Shown piece by piece: positions 1 through 9,418 of a stretch of DNA of 64,000 nucleotides. Position 1 is the stretch's first letter. Each line of letters opens with the position of its first letter. The notes beneath the pieces were generated by a model. That model saw only the letters and a program-made list of their open reading frames with translations, was not told the DNA's origin and made no database searches. Source of the DNA: Paraburkholderia caledonica NBRC 102488 (lineage in GTDB: Bacteria > Pseudomonadota > Gammaproteobacteria > Burkholderiales > Burkholderiaceae); the NCBI RefSeq assembly GCF_000685095.1, contig NZ_BAYE01000003.1, forward strand, positions 372,001 to 436,000. Reading direction: 5' to 3'. The position numbers and the translations under genes are program-made.

Positions 1-1
1 T

Positions 2-289
2 TAGCGTGACGATCGCCAGATGCAAGGCGGCCTGGCCGCTTGCCGTGCCGATTGCGCCCGCGCCGTTTTCAAGCGCGGCAACGCGCTCCTCGAATACGGC
101 CACGGTGGGATTCGAAATGCGCGAGTAGACGTGGCCCGCGCGCTCCATGTTGAAGAGCGCAGCCGCGTGGTCCGAGTCGCGAAACGAGAACGACGCGGTC
201 TGATAGATCGGTGTGGCTCGCGCACCGGTGGCGGGGTCGGGAGCGGCGCCGGCGTGCAGCGCAAGCGTATCGAAACGGTTGGCGGACAT
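2..289 (-). CDS. metY: O-acetylhomoserine sulfhydrylase (MetY-like), 5' part only
   Basis: The reverse strand reads without a stop from an ATG at 289 to the window edge, giving about 96 residues that begin [19 protein letters not shown]. The segment continues with the family signatures [20 protein letters not shown] and [19 protein letters not shown], typical of the N-terminus of PLP-dependent Cys/Met-metabolism enzymes of the O-acetylhomoserine aminocarboxypropyltransferase type. The family makes homocysteine (or methionine) from O-acetylhomoserine and sulfide (or methanethiol). The active-site lysine lies beyond the window, so substrate preference cannot be judged. O-succinylhomoserine sulfhydrylase (MetZ) is the main alternative. 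Confidence 0.8.
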   Translation of the reverse strand, partial: MSANRFDTLALHAGAAPDPATGARATPIYQTASFSFRDSDHAAALFNMERAGHVYSRISNPTVAVFEERVAALENGAGAIGTASGQAALHLAIVTL

Positions 290-530
290 GCTGGTCGGCG
301 AGGCCACGGACAGCCTCGCGAAAGGTGAAAGTGGCGGCCATCGTATCACCGGCATGAACTGCTTCAAGCGCGGTTTTCCCGATGCACCTGCGCGCCGCAA
401 GGCCTTTGCAGCGCGGCGTAAGCCCGGCGCGCCTTGATGGGCGGGCCGCTTTCCTTTTATGGGCCTTTCCGCTAGGATCGAAAGTCATTGATGCATCACC
501 ATGCCTAGCGGGTATTTCGGGAGACAGATC

Positions 531-989
531 ATGCGAGTCAGCGACATTCTTAAAGTCAAAGGCAACACCCTTTTCACGGTCACGCCAGACGCCACGCTGC
601 ACGACGCAGTCAACACCATGGCCGAGCACGACATCGGCTCGCTCGTCGTCATGGAGTACGGCGACCTGGTCGGCATGCTGACATTCCGCGAGATTATTCT
701 TACGCTCAGCGAGAACGGCGGAAGCGTGGGCACGTCGACAATCCGCAAGGTCATGGACGATCATCCGCTCACCTGCACACCCGAAACGGACGTCAACGAA
801 GTGCGCCGCATGATGCTCGAGCATCATGTGCGCTACCTGCCGGTCATGGAGAGCCGCACGCTGATGGGCGTTATTTCTTTCTACGACGTCGCGAAGGCGG
901 TGGTCGAGGAACAGGGCTTCGAAAACCGCATGCTGAAGGCGTACATCCGCGACTGGCCGGAAGAGCAGGGGCAGCAGCCGGCGCGCTAA
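531..989 (+). CDS. Tandem CBS-domain protein
   Basis: A 152-residue protein made of almost nothing but two CBS domains (about residues 5-60 and 75-135). Such pairs bind adenine nucleotides and act as small energy-sensing regulators. Typical phrases are VTPDATLHDAVNTMAEHDIG and the second-domain VRYLPVMESRTLMGVIS. The ATG at 531 is preferred over an in-frame ATG ten codons upstream because GGGAGA lies just before it. It stands alone between a divergent sulfhydrylase gene and a transporter gene, and a terminator follows at 1076-1102. Partner and ligand are unknown. Confidence 0.85.
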   Translation: MRVSDILKVKGNTLFTVTPDATLHDAVNTMAEHDIGSLVVMEYGDLVGMLTFREIILTLSENGGSVGTSTIRKVMDDHPLTCTPETDVNEVRRMMLEHHVRYLPVMESRTLMGVISFYDVAKAVVEEQGFENRMLKAYIRDWPEEQGQQPAR

Positions 990-1075
990 TGCGCGGCGGC
1001 CCGATCGCGGAGCCGCTGGTATTGCCGCGTGGGTGGCCGGCCAGGGCGCCGCGGCGCTTGGGAGGTCCAGTAAAG

Positions 1076-1102
1076 GCGTGCGCGAGAGCGCGCGCTTTTT
1101 TT
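1076..1102 (+). terminator. Rho-independent terminator after the CBS gene
   Basis: An 8-bp GC stem (GCGTGCGC/GCGCGCGC, one U-G pair) closes a GAGA tetraloop and is followed directly by seven T residues. Confidence 0.75.
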
Positions 1103-1181
1103 GTGCGCGCCGTCACGGTTCTTCGTGTGGCCTTCAGCCGCTTTTCCTGGTGCCTGCTACTGAATCTGTTTAGCGAACTTC

Positions 1182-3173
1182 ATGAGTCAAAGCCCGCTGC
1201 CCCCAACGCCTCCTACGCCACCCGCGCCACCCGCGCCACCCGCGTCTGCGTCGGCCGCCGCCCACCGTGCCGCGCGCCAGCATAGTCAGCACGAATCGCA
1301 GTTCAAGCTGCTGGGCCAGCGCCGCTTTGCGCCGTTTTTCTGGACGCAGTTCCTCGGCGCGATGAACGACAACGTGTTCAAGATAGGTTTCACGTCGCTC
1401 GTCACGTTTCAGGCGGCGCGGTTCTCAGGCGTCGACCCGAAGACCGCCGCGTTCATGATCTCGGCGATCTTCATCTTGCCTTTCGTGTTGCTGTCGGCCA
1501 CTTCCGGACAGATCGCCGACAAGTACGACAAGGCGATGCTCACGCGTTTCGTGAAGAGCTTCGAGATCGTCGTCATGTTGATCGGCGGCGCGGGCTTCCT
1601 GCAGCACAGCGCGCCGCTGCTGTATCTGTGCACGTTTCTTATGGGCGTCCATTCGACTCTATTCGGGCCGGTCAAATATTCATATCTGCCGCAACATCTG
1701 TCGAGCGAGGAACTGGTCGGCGGCAACGGCATGGTCGAGATGGGCACCTTCGTCGCGATCCTGGTCGGCACGATTATCGGCGGCGCGGGCGCGGGTTTCG
1801 TCGAACATGGCGCGCTGGTTCTGGCTTGTGCCTGCGTCGCCATTGCGCTCGCTGGGCGCGTCGTATCGAGTTTCGTGCCGGTAACAGCGGCGCCGCAGCC
1901 GGATTTGCGCATTAACTGGAATCCGGTCAGCGAGACCTGGCGTAACCTCAAGCTCGCGCGCGAAAACCGCACGGTGTTTCTGAGCCTGCTCGGTATATCG
2001 TGGCTGTGGTTCGTGGGCGCGACGTTTCTGTCGTCGTTCTTCGGCTTTGCAAAAGACGTGCTGTCGGCCAACCCGGACGTCGTGACGGTGCTGCTCGGCA
2101 CCTTCTCCGTTGGTATCGGCCTTGGCTCGCTGCTGTGCGAGAAGCTGTCGAAGCGGCGCATCGAGATCGGCCTCGTGCCGCTCGGCTCGATCGGCATGAG
2201 CGTGTTTGCCATCGACCTGTTTTTCGCGAGCCACGCGCTGCCGGCCGCCGGTCATCTGCTGAGCGTCGGCGAGTTCCTCGTGCGCGCCGCGCATTGGCGC
2301 GTGCTCGCCGATCTGTTTCTACTTGCCATGTTCGGCGGTTTCTACAGCGTGCCGCTTTATGCACTGATCCAGAGCCGCAGCCAGCCGAGTCACCGGGCGC
2401 GCATCATCGCCGCGAACAATATTCTCAATTCGCTGTTCATGATCGTCTCGGCGTTGATGGCGGTCGGCCTCACCTCGGCGGGCTTCAGCATTCCGGCCAT
2501 TTTTCTCGTAACCGCGCTGCTCAATATCGTGGTGGCGACCTACATCTATTCGCTCGTGCCCGAGTTCCTGTTGCGATTCATCGCATGGTTGCTCGTGCAC
2601 ACGTTCTACCGGATTCGCCTCGTGCACGCGGAGCGGATTCCGGAAGAGGGCGCGGCCGTGCTCGTGTGCAATCACGTGAGCTTCGTGGATGCGGTCGTGA
2701 TCATGGCCGAGAGTCCACGGCCGATTCGCTTTGTCATGGACTACCACATCTTCAAAAATCCGTTCGCAGGCTGGGTCTTCCGTCATGCGAAGGCGATTCC
2801 CATAGCACCCGCGCATCAGGACCCGCAGGTGCTGGCGCGCGCGTACGAGCGTTGCGCACAGGCGCTTGCCGACGGCGAACTGGTGTGCATCTTTCCCGAA
2901 GGCAAGCTCACCCGGACGGGCGACATGAATGAGTTCCGTCGCGGTGTCACGGAAATCATCGCGCGCACACCGGCGCCGGTCGTTCCAATGGCGTTGCGTG
3001 GCCTGTGGGGCAGCGTGTTTTCACGCGCCGACGACGCACGCTGGCCACGCCCCGTGCAAAAGGGCGTGATGAGCCGGCTGACTTTGGCGGTAGGCGAGCC
3101 TATCGAGCCGGCGCTGGCCACGCCCGAGTTGCTTCAGAGAATCGTCACGGACTTGCGCGGGGCGCGGAAGTAG
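1182..3173 (+). CDS. MFS lysophospholipid-transporter-like / PlsC acyltransferase fusion
   Basis: A 663-residue inner-membrane protein in two parts. Residues about 45-445 form a multi-spanning major-facilitator module starting FFWTQFLGAMNDNVFKIGF, as in LplT-type lysophospholipid flippases. Residues about 470-660 form a glycerophosphate acyltransferase domain with the catalytic H-x4-D box (NHVSFVD, H498 and D503) and the FPEG block near residue 571. E. coli keeps these roles in two proteins, LplT and Aas, so the fusion is inferred to import and re-acylate lysophospholipids. The first 30 residues are a Pro/Ala-rich tail encoded partly by a perfect triple 9-bp repeat. Confidence 0.85.
   Translation: MSQSPLPPTPPTPPAPPAPPASASAAAHRAARQHSQHESQFKLLGQRRFAPFFWTQFLGAMNDNVFKIGFTSLVTFQAARFSGVDPKTAAFMISAIFILPFVLLSATSGQIADKYDKAMLTRFVKSFEIVVMLIGGAGFLQHSAPLLYLCTFLMGVHSTLFGPVKYSYLPQHLSSEELVGGNGMVEMGTFVAILVGTIIGGAGAGFVEHGALVLACACVAIALAGRVVSSFVPVTAAPQPDLRINWNPVSETWRNLKLARENRTVFLSLLGISWLWFVGATFLSSFFGFAKDVLSANPDVVTVLLGTFSVGIGLGSLLCEKLSKRRIEIGLVPLGSIGMSVFAIDLFFASHALPAAGHLLSVGEFLVRAAHWRVLADLFLLAMFGGFYSVPLYALIQSRSQPSHRARIIAANNILNSLFMIVSALMAVGLTSAGFSIPAIFLVTALLNIVVATYIYSLVPEFLLRFIAWLLVHTFYRIRLVHAERIPEEGAAVLVCNHVSFVDAVVIMAESPRPIRFVMDYHIFKNPFAGWVFRHAKAIPIAPAHQDPQVLARAYERCAQALADGELVCIFPEGKLTRTGDMNEFRRGVTEIIARTPAPVVPMALRGLWGSVFSRADDARWPRPVQKGVMSRLTLAVGEPIEPALATPELLQRIVTDLRGARK
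1217..1243 (+). repeat. Three perfect tandem copies of a 9-bp unit (gccacccgc)
   Basis: The unit is repeated three times inside the N-terminal coding region of the transporter/acyltransferase gene. Each unit adds three residues, so slippage would change the length of the Pro/Ala tail without shifting the frame. Confidence 0.8.
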
Positions 3174-3275
3174 CTGCGGCCTTGTCCTGAAGTCATAAGC
3201 CGGCGCGCGGCGTCGTCCCGGGCGGCAAGGGGCTGGCATAATAGCGGCTTCCCCGCATTCCTTTGGACGACGCCC

Positions 3276-4376
3276 ATGTCCGGCAACACGCTCGGTACGC
3301 TTTTTACTGTCACGACCTTCGGCGAATCGCACGGCCCGGCTATCGGCTGTGTGATCGACGGTTGCCCGCCGGGAATGGCGCTGACCGAAGCCGACATCCA
3401 GCTCGAACTCGACCGCCGCAAGCCGGGCACGTCGCGCCACGTCACGCAGCGTCAGGAAGAGGACAAGGTCGAGATTCTGTCGGGCGTGTTCGAGGGAACC
3501 ACCACGGGTGCACCCATTGCGCTGCTGATTCGCAATACGGACCAGCGCAGTAAAGACTACGGCAACATCGTGGACACGTTTCGTCCCGGCCACGCCGACT
3601 ACACGTATTGGCAGAAGTACGGTATTCGCGACTACCGCGGCGGCGGCCGTTCGTCGGCGCGTTTAACAGCGCCTACGGTCGCGGCCGGTGCCGTTGCGAA
3701 GAAATGGTTGCGCGAGAAATTCGGCACTGAAATTCGTGGCTACATGGCTGCGCTTGGCGAGATCGACGTGCCGTTCGTCGACTGGGCGCATGTGCGCGAG
3801 AACCCGTTCTTCGTGCCGAACGCGGACATCGTGCCGCAGCTCGAAGCGTATATGGACGCACTGCGCAAAGAGGGCGACTCGATTGGCGCACGCATCAACG
3901 TGGTGGCTTCGGGTGTGCCCGTCGGTCTCGGCGAGCCGTTGTTCGACCGGCTGGACGCGGACATCGCTCACGCCATGATGGGTATCAACGCGGTGAAGGG
4001 CGTTGAGATCGGCGCAGGGTTCGCGAGCGTCGCGCAGCGCGGGTCCGTGCATGGCGACGAACTCACCCCCGACGGCTTTGTCGGCAATAACGCGGGCGGT
4101 GTGCTTGGCGGTATTTCCACATGCCAGGACATTACCGTGTCGATTGCCATCAAGCCGACGTCGAGCATTCGTACTCCGCGCCGCTCAATCGACAAAGCGG
4201 GGCAACCGGCAATTGTCGAGACGTTTGGGCGGCATGACCCGTGCGTCGGCATTCGCGCTACGCCTATCGCGGAATCCATGCTTGCGCTGGTGCTGATCGA
4301 CCATGCGTTGCGCCATCGCGCGCAATGTGGCGACGTTTCGGTGAGTACGCCGAAGATCCCAGCAAGCGCGCCGTAA
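3276..4376 (+). CDS. aroC: Chorismate synthase
   Basis: A 366-residue protein that closes the shikimate pathway, converting 5-enolpyruvylshikimate-3-phosphate to chorismate using reduced FMN. The start [20 protein letters not shown] contains the first family signature ([14 protein letters not shown]). The later ones are present: [14 protein letters not shown], the [17 protein letters not shown] block, and [11 protein letters not shown] with RTPRRSIDK towards the end. Length is normal for the enzyme. It is followed about 50 bp later by a TPR protein on the same strand. Confidence 0.96.
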   Translation: MSGNTLGTLFTVTTFGESHGPAIGCVIDGCPPGMALTEADIQLELDRRKPGTSRHVTQRQEEDKVEILSGVFEGTTTGAPIALLIRNTDQRSKDYGNIVDTFRPGHADYTYWQKYGIRDYRGGGRSSARLTAPTVAAGAVAKKWLREKFGTEIRGYMAALGEIDVPFVDWAHVRENPFFVPNADIVPQLEAYMDALRKEGDSIGARINVVASGVPVGLGEPLFDRLDADIAHAMMGINAVKGVEIGAGFASVAQRGSVHGDELTPDGFVGNNAGGVLGGISTCQDITVSIAIKPTSSIRTPRRSIDKAGQPAIVETFGRHDPCVGIRATPIAESMLALVLIDHALRHRAQCGDVSVSTPKIPASAP

Positions 4377-4426
4377 AGGGCGCGGTTCGCGCATTTCAAT
4401 CGCATTGCGCGAACTGCGCTTTTCGC

Positions 4427-5902
4427 ATGAACCAGCTATCCAGCCAGCCGGCGGACAACATTCTCCCGACGTTGCGGGCACGCGCCGCGGTTCCGCACGC
4501 GGTCGCGCATGACTGTCTCGCGTTCGGCCAGACGCTGCTGCAACACGCGGGCGGCGACAAAGCGCTGCAACGCGAAGCCCTCGGGGCGCTCGTGCGCGCG
4601 TATCGAGCCGATCCAGCCTGTGAGCCGACGCTCCTCCACACTATTGCGCAGACGGCCTTCGTCGTGCGCGATTGGGCGCTGGTCGAGTCCGCCACGGCAC
4701 TGCTGCTCTCACAGAACCCCGCCGATGCCAACGCATTGATCTGGCGGTCCGCCGCCGTCCAACATCGTAACGATTTCGCGACTGCCGAGAATTTGCTGCG
4801 TGAAGCGGTGCGCCTCGTGCCGGGCAATCCGATCGCGCTTCATAAGCTGGCGTTGTGCATCAAGGAGCAGGCGCGTTTTGCGGAAGCCGAAGCGCTCCTT
4901 CATGAGGTGCTCGCGTTGTCCGCGGATAACGCGCATGCGTTGTTCGATTTGTCCGAACTCCAAATCCGCAGCGGGCGTTTCGCCGAGGGCTGGGCCCTCT
5001 ACGAGTCGCGCCTTGCGTTCGCCGGCGATTTGAACAACGCGCAGCACGCGCTCGCCGCGATCAGCGCACCGTGGCAAGGAGAGTCGCTGGCGGGCAAGAC
5101 GCTCGTCGTGTACGGGGAGCAAGGCAACGGCGACTGCCTGTGGGCGGTGCGCTTTCTGCCGCTGCTCGCCGAGCGTGCGCGGCGTGAGGGCGGTCGGGTG
5201 ATCTTCGGTCACGACGGGCCGTTGCGGCATCTGTTCGAACGGACGCTGCCTGCCGACCTGCGGCTTGAAACAAGCCTGGAAACGCAGCCCGATTTTCATT
5301 GCGGGTTGATGAGCGTGCCCTTGCGTCTAGGCATTGTCGAGGCGACCGGTTGGGGCGCGCCCTATCTGAGCGCGGACCCGCAACGTCTGCAACCGTGGCA
5401 GCGGTGGGTGCAAGCCTGCGTCGACGGCAAGCCCGGTAATCGCAAAGTGGCACTCGTGTGGAATGGCAATCCGGACCATATCCGCGATGCGCGGCGTTCG
5501 GTGCCAATCGAGCAACTGGAGCCATTGTTGAACGTGGCCGGTGTCACCTACTTCGCGCTGTCGCCTGGACGTGGCGAGACGGTAGCGCGATGGCGTGCAA
5601 TGGGCTTCGACGTCGTCGATCCTACTCAGTACTTTGAAGCCGGGTTCGACGATGTCGCCGCGCTGCTGGCGAATCTCGATCTGGTGGTGACGATCGACAG
5701 TGGGCCCGCCCATCTGGCCGGCGCGCTCGGCGTACCGACTTGCCTAATGATCGATCACGTATCGGCGTGGTTCTGGGGAGTGGGGGCGCCGGTTACGCCC
5801 TGGTACGACTCGATCGAACTATTCCGGCAACCGGCGGTGGGCGCCTGGGCACCGGTGGTGGCTCGGGTGCGTGCGCGCATCGAAGGAATGGTGCGCGGCT
5901 GA
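4427..5902 (+). CDS. TPR protein with glycosyltransferase-9-like C-terminal domain
   Basis: A 491-residue cytoplasmic protein. The N-terminal half (about residues 60-230) is helical with TPR-like repeats (for example NALIWRSAAVQHRNDFATAE and ALHKLALCIKEQARFAEAEA). The C-terminal half resembles the ADP-heptose:LPS glycosyltransferase fold, with a conserved TIDSGPAHLAGALGVPT near residue 424. Such Burkholderia proteins are usually annotated only as tetratricopeptide proteins; a role in glycan or protein glycosylation is inference. An upstream in-frame ATG at 4241 lies inside aroC and was rejected. The protein ends just before a convergent gene. Confidence 0.75.
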   Translation: MNQLSSQPADNILPTLRARAAVPHAVAHDCLAFGQTLLQHAGGDKALQREALGALVRAYRADPACEPTLLHTIAQTAFVVRDWALVESATALLLSQNPADANALIWRSAAVQHRNDFATAENLLREAVRLVPGNPIALHKLALCIKEQARFAEAEALLHEVLALSADNAHALFDLSELQIRSGRFAEGWALYESRLAFAGDLNNAQHALAAISAPWQGESLAGKTLVVYGEQGNGDCLWAVRFLPLLAERARREGGRVIFGHDGPLRHLFERTLPADLRLETSLETQPDFHCGLMSVPLRLGIVEATGWGAPYLSADPQRLQPWQRWVQACVDGKPGNRKVALVWNGNPDHIRDARRSVPIEQLEPLLNVAGVTYFALSPGRGETVARWRAMGFDVVDPTQYFEAGFDDVAALLANLDLVVTIDSGPAHLAGALGVPTCLMIDHVSAWFWGVGAPVTPWYDSIELFRQPAVGAWAPVVARVRARIEGMVRG

Positions 5903-5932
5903 GCGGTTGCCCTGGGGTGGCCTTCACGGCTT

Positions 5933-5973
5933 GCCTTCGCAACGCAGAGATCGTCTGCCTATGTTGCGAAGGC
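5933..5973. terminator. Hairpin between convergent genes
   Basis: An 11-bp inverted repeat (GCCTTCGCAAC/GTTGCGAAGGC) encloses a second 5-bp stem (GCAGA/TCTGC). There is no T tract on either side. Its place between two convergent genes suggests a shared transcription-end or RNA-stabilising structure. Confidence 0.5.
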
Positions 5974-5983
5974 GAAGCGCCGT

Positions 5984-7657
5984 TCACATGTTCGGATAGT
6001 TCGGCCCGCCGCCGCCTTCAGGTGTCACCCACACGATGTTCTGGGTCGGGTCCTTGATATCGCAGGTCTTGCAGTGCACGCAGTTCTGCGCGTTGATTAC
6101 CAGCCGCTCGCTGCCGTCGTCGTTTTTCACGAACTCATAAACGGCCGCCGGGCAGTAACGCGACTCCGGGCCCGCATACGTCTGCCAGTTCACGTTCACC
6201 GGCACCGTGGGGTCTTTGAGCGTCAAGTGAGCCGGCTGATTTTCTTCGTGATTCGTGTTCGATATGAACACTGAAGACAACCGGTCGAAGGTCAGCTTGC
6301 CGTCCGGCTTCGGATATGTGATCGGCGTGCATTGCGACGCGGGCTTGAGCATCTCATGATCGGAATGCTGATGGTGCAGCGTCCAAGGTACATTCCCGCC
6401 GAGCAGCTTCTGCTCGATGCCGACCATCAACGTGCCGAGGTACAGGCCCTTGCTCATCCACTGCTTGAAGTTGCGGGCCTTGTAGAGCTCCGTGTGCAGC
6501 CACGAAGTCTTGAACGACTCGGGATAAGCCGTGAGCTCGTCGCTCGTGCGGCCTGCCTGCACGGCTTCAAAGGCGGCGTCGGCGGCGAGCATGCCAGTCT
6601 TGATCGCGGCATGCGAACCCTTGATCCGCGATGCGTTCAGGAAGCCCGCGTCGTCGCCGACCAATGCGCCGCCGGGGAACACGAGCTTCGGCAGCGACAT
6701 CAGGCCGCCCGCAGTGATTGCCCGCGCGCCATACGACACGCGCTTGCCGCCTTCCAGAAAATGACGGATCGCGGGATGCGTCTTGTAGCGCTGGAATTCC
6801 TCGAACGGCGAGAGATACGGATTCGTATAACCGAGCCCGACCACAAAGCCGACCACCACCTGGTTGTTGTCCATGTGATAGAGGAACGAGCCGCCGTACG
6901 TGTCCGTCTGCAAAGGCCAGCCGGCCGTGTGCATGACGAGCCCCGGCTTGTGTTTTGACGGATCGATCTCCCACAATTCCTTGATGCCGATGCCGTAGAC
7001 CTGCGGATCGACGCCGTCGCGCAACCGGAACTTCTCGTTCAGCTGACGCCCGAGATGCCCGCGCGCGCCTTCGCAGAAAAGGGTGTATTTCGCGTGCAGT
7101 TCCATGCCGAGCTGGAAGTTTTCAGTCGGCTGGCCGTCCTTGCCGATGCCGAGATTGCCCGTGGCGACGCCTTTCACCGAACCGTCGTCGTTGTAGAGCA
7201 CCTCCGCAGCCGGAAAGCCTGGGAAAATCTCCACGCCGAGCGCTTCGGCCTGCTGGCCCAGCCAACGCGTGACGTTGGCGAGGCTGATCACGTAGTTGCC
7301 GTGGTTCTTGAAGTTATCGGGCAGCGCCCAGTTCGGCACGCTCTTCGCGCCGGTTTCCGAGAGGAACAGGAATCGGTCTTCGGTGACTTCGACGTCCAGC
7401 GGCGCGCCTTTTTCTTTCCAGTCGGGAATCAGTTCATTCAACGCGCGCGGGTCCATGACCGCGCCCGAGAGGATGTGCGCCCCGATCTCCGAGCCTTTTT
7501 CCAGCACGCAGACGCCAAGCTCGACGCCCTTGTCGGCCGCCAGCTGCTTCAGGCGGATCGCCGCGGACAAGCCAGCCGGGCCGCCGCCGACGATCACGAC
7601 GTCGTATTCCATCGACTCGCGCGGGCCGTACTGCTCAATGAGACTTGCGGGGGTCAT
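5984..7657 (-). CDS. Electron transfer flavoprotein-ubiquinone oxidoreductase
   Basis: A 557-residue membrane-associated flavoprotein that passes electrons from ETF, reduced by acyl-CoA and other dehydrogenases, to ubiquinone. The FAD dinucleotide fold is at the N-terminus (YDVVIVGGGPAGLSAAIRLK). The C-terminal 4Fe-4S ligands are C502, C526, C529 and C532 in the block NCVHCKTCDIKDPTQNI, diagnostic for this family. Length matches the bacterial enzyme. It is monocistronic here; etfAB are not in the window. Confidence 0.95.
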   Translation of the reverse strand: MTPASLIEQYGPRESMEYDVVIVGGGPAGLSAAIRLKQLAADKGVELGVCVLEKGSEIGAHILSGAVMDPRALNELIPDWKEKGAPLDVEVTEDRFLFLSETGAKSVPNWALPDNFKNHGNYVISLANVTRWLGQQAEALGVEIFPGFPAAEVLYNDDGSVKGVATGNLGIGKDGQPTENFQLGMELHAKYTLFCEGARGHLGRQLNEKFRLRDGVDPQVYGIGIKELWEIDPSKHKPGLVMHTAGWPLQTDTYGGSFLYHMDNNQVVVGFVVGLGYTNPYLSPFEEFQRYKTHPAIRHFLEGGKRVSYGARAITAGGLMSLPKLVFPGGALVGDDAGFLNASRIKGSHAAIKTGMLAADAAFEAVQAGRTSDELTAYPESFKTSWLHTELYKARNFKQWMSKGLYLGTLMVGIEQKLLGGNVPWTLHHQHSDHEMLKPASQCTPITYPKPDGKLTFDRLSSVFISNTNHEENQPAHLTLKDPTVPVNVNWQTYAGPESRYCPAAVYEFVKNDDGSERLVINAQNCVHCKTCDIKDPTQNIVWVTPEGGGGPNYPNM

Positions 7658-7844
7658 TGATGCTCCTCTTACCGTTAGAATGCTTTTTTCGGGATCGTAT
7701 TGTGGGCGATGGTCTCTTGCACCGCAACCCGATCAGCAGAGATTAGCACGAGCGTTCTATTTGTATGCTACGGTATTGACCCGAGAATGGGTCGGACCGC
7801 GACCGACAACCGTATTCGTAACTACAACCGAACAAGGAACGACA

Positions 7845-8621
7845 ATGGGCCGTTCGATCAATCTGGAAGGCAAAGTCGCGCTCATCACAGGCGCCTCGAG
7901 CGGGTTGGGAAAGCGCTTTGCTCAGGTGCTGTCGGAGGCGGGCGCCAAAGTCGTGCTGGCGAGCCGGCGAACCGAGCGCCTGAAGGAACTGCGCGCCGAA
8001 ATCGAGGCGTCGGGCGGCGCGGCGCACGTCGTTTCGCTGGATGTGACCGATTATCAGAGCATCAAGTCCGCGGTCGCGCACGCGGAGACCGAGGCGGGTA
8101 CCATCGACATTCTGGTGAACAACTCGGGCGTGTCGACTACACAGAAGCTGTCCGAAGTCACGCCAGCCGACTTCGAATATGTGTTCGACACCAACACCCG
8201 CGGCGCGTTCTTCGTCGCGCAGGAAGTGGCCAAGCGCATGATCATGCGCGGCAACAACGCGCAGAAGCCGTCGTACCGGATCATCAATATTGCGTCGATG
8301 GCCGGCTTGCGCGTATTGCCCCAGATCGGCCTTTATTCGATGAGCAAGGCAGCAGTCGTTCACATGACGAAAGCCATGGCGCTCGAATGGGGCAAGCACG
8401 GCATCAATGTGAACGCGATCTGCCCGGGCTATATCGACACGGAGATCAATCATCATCACTGGTCGACCGAGCAGGGGCAAAAGCTCGTGTCCATGCTGCC
8501 GCGCCATCGCGTCGGCAAGCCTGACGACCTGGACGGGCTGCTGCTATTGCTGGCGGCGGACGAATCGCAGTTCATCAACGGCTCGGTAATCGCCGCCGAC
8601 GACGGCTTCGGTCTGGCCTGA
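7845..8621 (+). CDS. SDR-family oxidoreductase
   Basis: A 258-residue short-chain dehydrogenase. The NAD(P)-binding TGASSGLG motif is at residues 15-22, NNSG follows in the middle, and the catalytic YSMSK has Y164 and K168. The IDTEIN segment after the active site is usual for the FabG-like group. The ATG at 7845 follows AAGGAA and gives the expected N-terminus (MGRSINLEGKVALITGASS); longer readings upstream overlap the divergent ETF-QO gene. Beta-oxidation or polyketide-type substrates are possible, but the sequence does not identify one. A thioesterase gene follows 230 bp downstream. Confidence 0.88.
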   Translation: MGRSINLEGKVALITGASSGLGKRFAQVLSEAGAKVVLASRRTERLKELRAEIEASGGAAHVVSLDVTDYQSIKSAVAHAETEAGTIDILVNNSGVSTTQKLSEVTPADFEYVFDTNTRGAFFVAQEVAKRMIMRGNNAQKPSYRIINIASMAGLRVLPQIGLYSMSKAAVVHMTKAMALEWGKHGINVNAICPGYIDTEINHHHWSTEQGQKLVSMLPRHRVGKPDDLDGLLLLLAADESQFINGSVIAADDGFGLA

Positions 8622-8852
8622 GCGCCGGCTTATGAGTTGACGCGCGATCACCGGGATTCGGCGCGAGGTGCGCCTGGCATTGTCCCGGCGCGCCAGGCGA
8701 TTAACGCAGTTTCGAAGAAGCTCTTTTACGCGCGCGGGCCTTCTGCCGACGAAACGTCTGCGCTAAGGTGCAGGCATCGGCCTGATTGGCCACCGTTTTA
8801 CCCGACTCGATCTTTGAGCAATCTTTTGAGAAGTAAGAAGAGCAGAAGCACG

Positions 8853-9296
8853 ATGAGCGATTTTCACGCAGTTTTCGAGATGTCGATGCCTATCCGTTGG
8901 GGCGACATGGACGCATTCGGCCATGTGAACAACACGGTCTACTTCCGCTACATGGAGCAGGTGCGTATCTCCTGGTTCGAGCAGCTCGGCCTCGCCGGCA
9001 GCAATGCGGATGGACAGGGACCGGTGATCGTGAACGCGTCGATGGAGTTTCTCAAGCAATTGCATTATCCCGGCGACGTGATCGGCCGCATGAGCGTGGC
9101 GACGCCCGGCCGCAGCAGTTTCGACACGGGTTTCGAACTCGTGCGTGCAGACGATCCCAGCACCGCCTATGCGCGCGGCGCCGCCCGCTGCGTGTGGATC
9201 GACTACGCGGCCGGCAAGTCGGTGCCGGTTCCTGATTTGTTGCGCGAGACCATCGAGCGCGCCGCCCTGGTGAAAGCGGCTGAGCCGGCCGCATAA
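8853..9296 (+). CDS. Acyl-CoA thioesterase (hot-dog fold, 4HBT type)
   Basis: A 147-residue protein with the 4-hydroxybenzoyl-CoA-thioesterase signature IRWGDMDAFGHVNNTVYFRY near residues 14-33, where the acidic residue in GDMD is the likely catalytic group. Length fits a single hot-dog domain. The ATG at 8853 gives MSDFHAVFEMSMPIRWGDMD; earlier in-frame starts lack homology-like sequence. It probably hydrolyses acyl-CoA thioesters, chain length unknown. It lies downstream of the SDR gene on the same strand, which suits a fatty-acid or acyl-CoA context. Confidence 0.88.
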   Translation: MSDFHAVFEMSMPIRWGDMDAFGHVNNTVYFRYMEQVRISWFEQLGLAGSNADGQGPVIVNASMEFLKQLHYPGDVIGRMSVATPGRSSFDTGFELVRADDPSTAYARGAARCVWIDYAAGKSVPVPDLLRETIERAALVKAAEPAA

Positions 9297-9418
9297 GTTC
9301 GCCGTTTATTGCTGCATGACCGCGCAGCGCGAGGCCTCAACTCGGAGACCTCGCGTTATCGTTTCACCTCTTACCTCGACTTCGCGCAAAGCGGTGTCGC
9401 GCGCCGCGGCTGCGGCAG

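Noticed and set aside
7296..7844. Upstream extension of the SDR at 7845 to an earlier start
   Set aside because: It overlaps the ETF-QO gene on the other strand, and the SDR N-terminus with a ribosome site begins at 7845.
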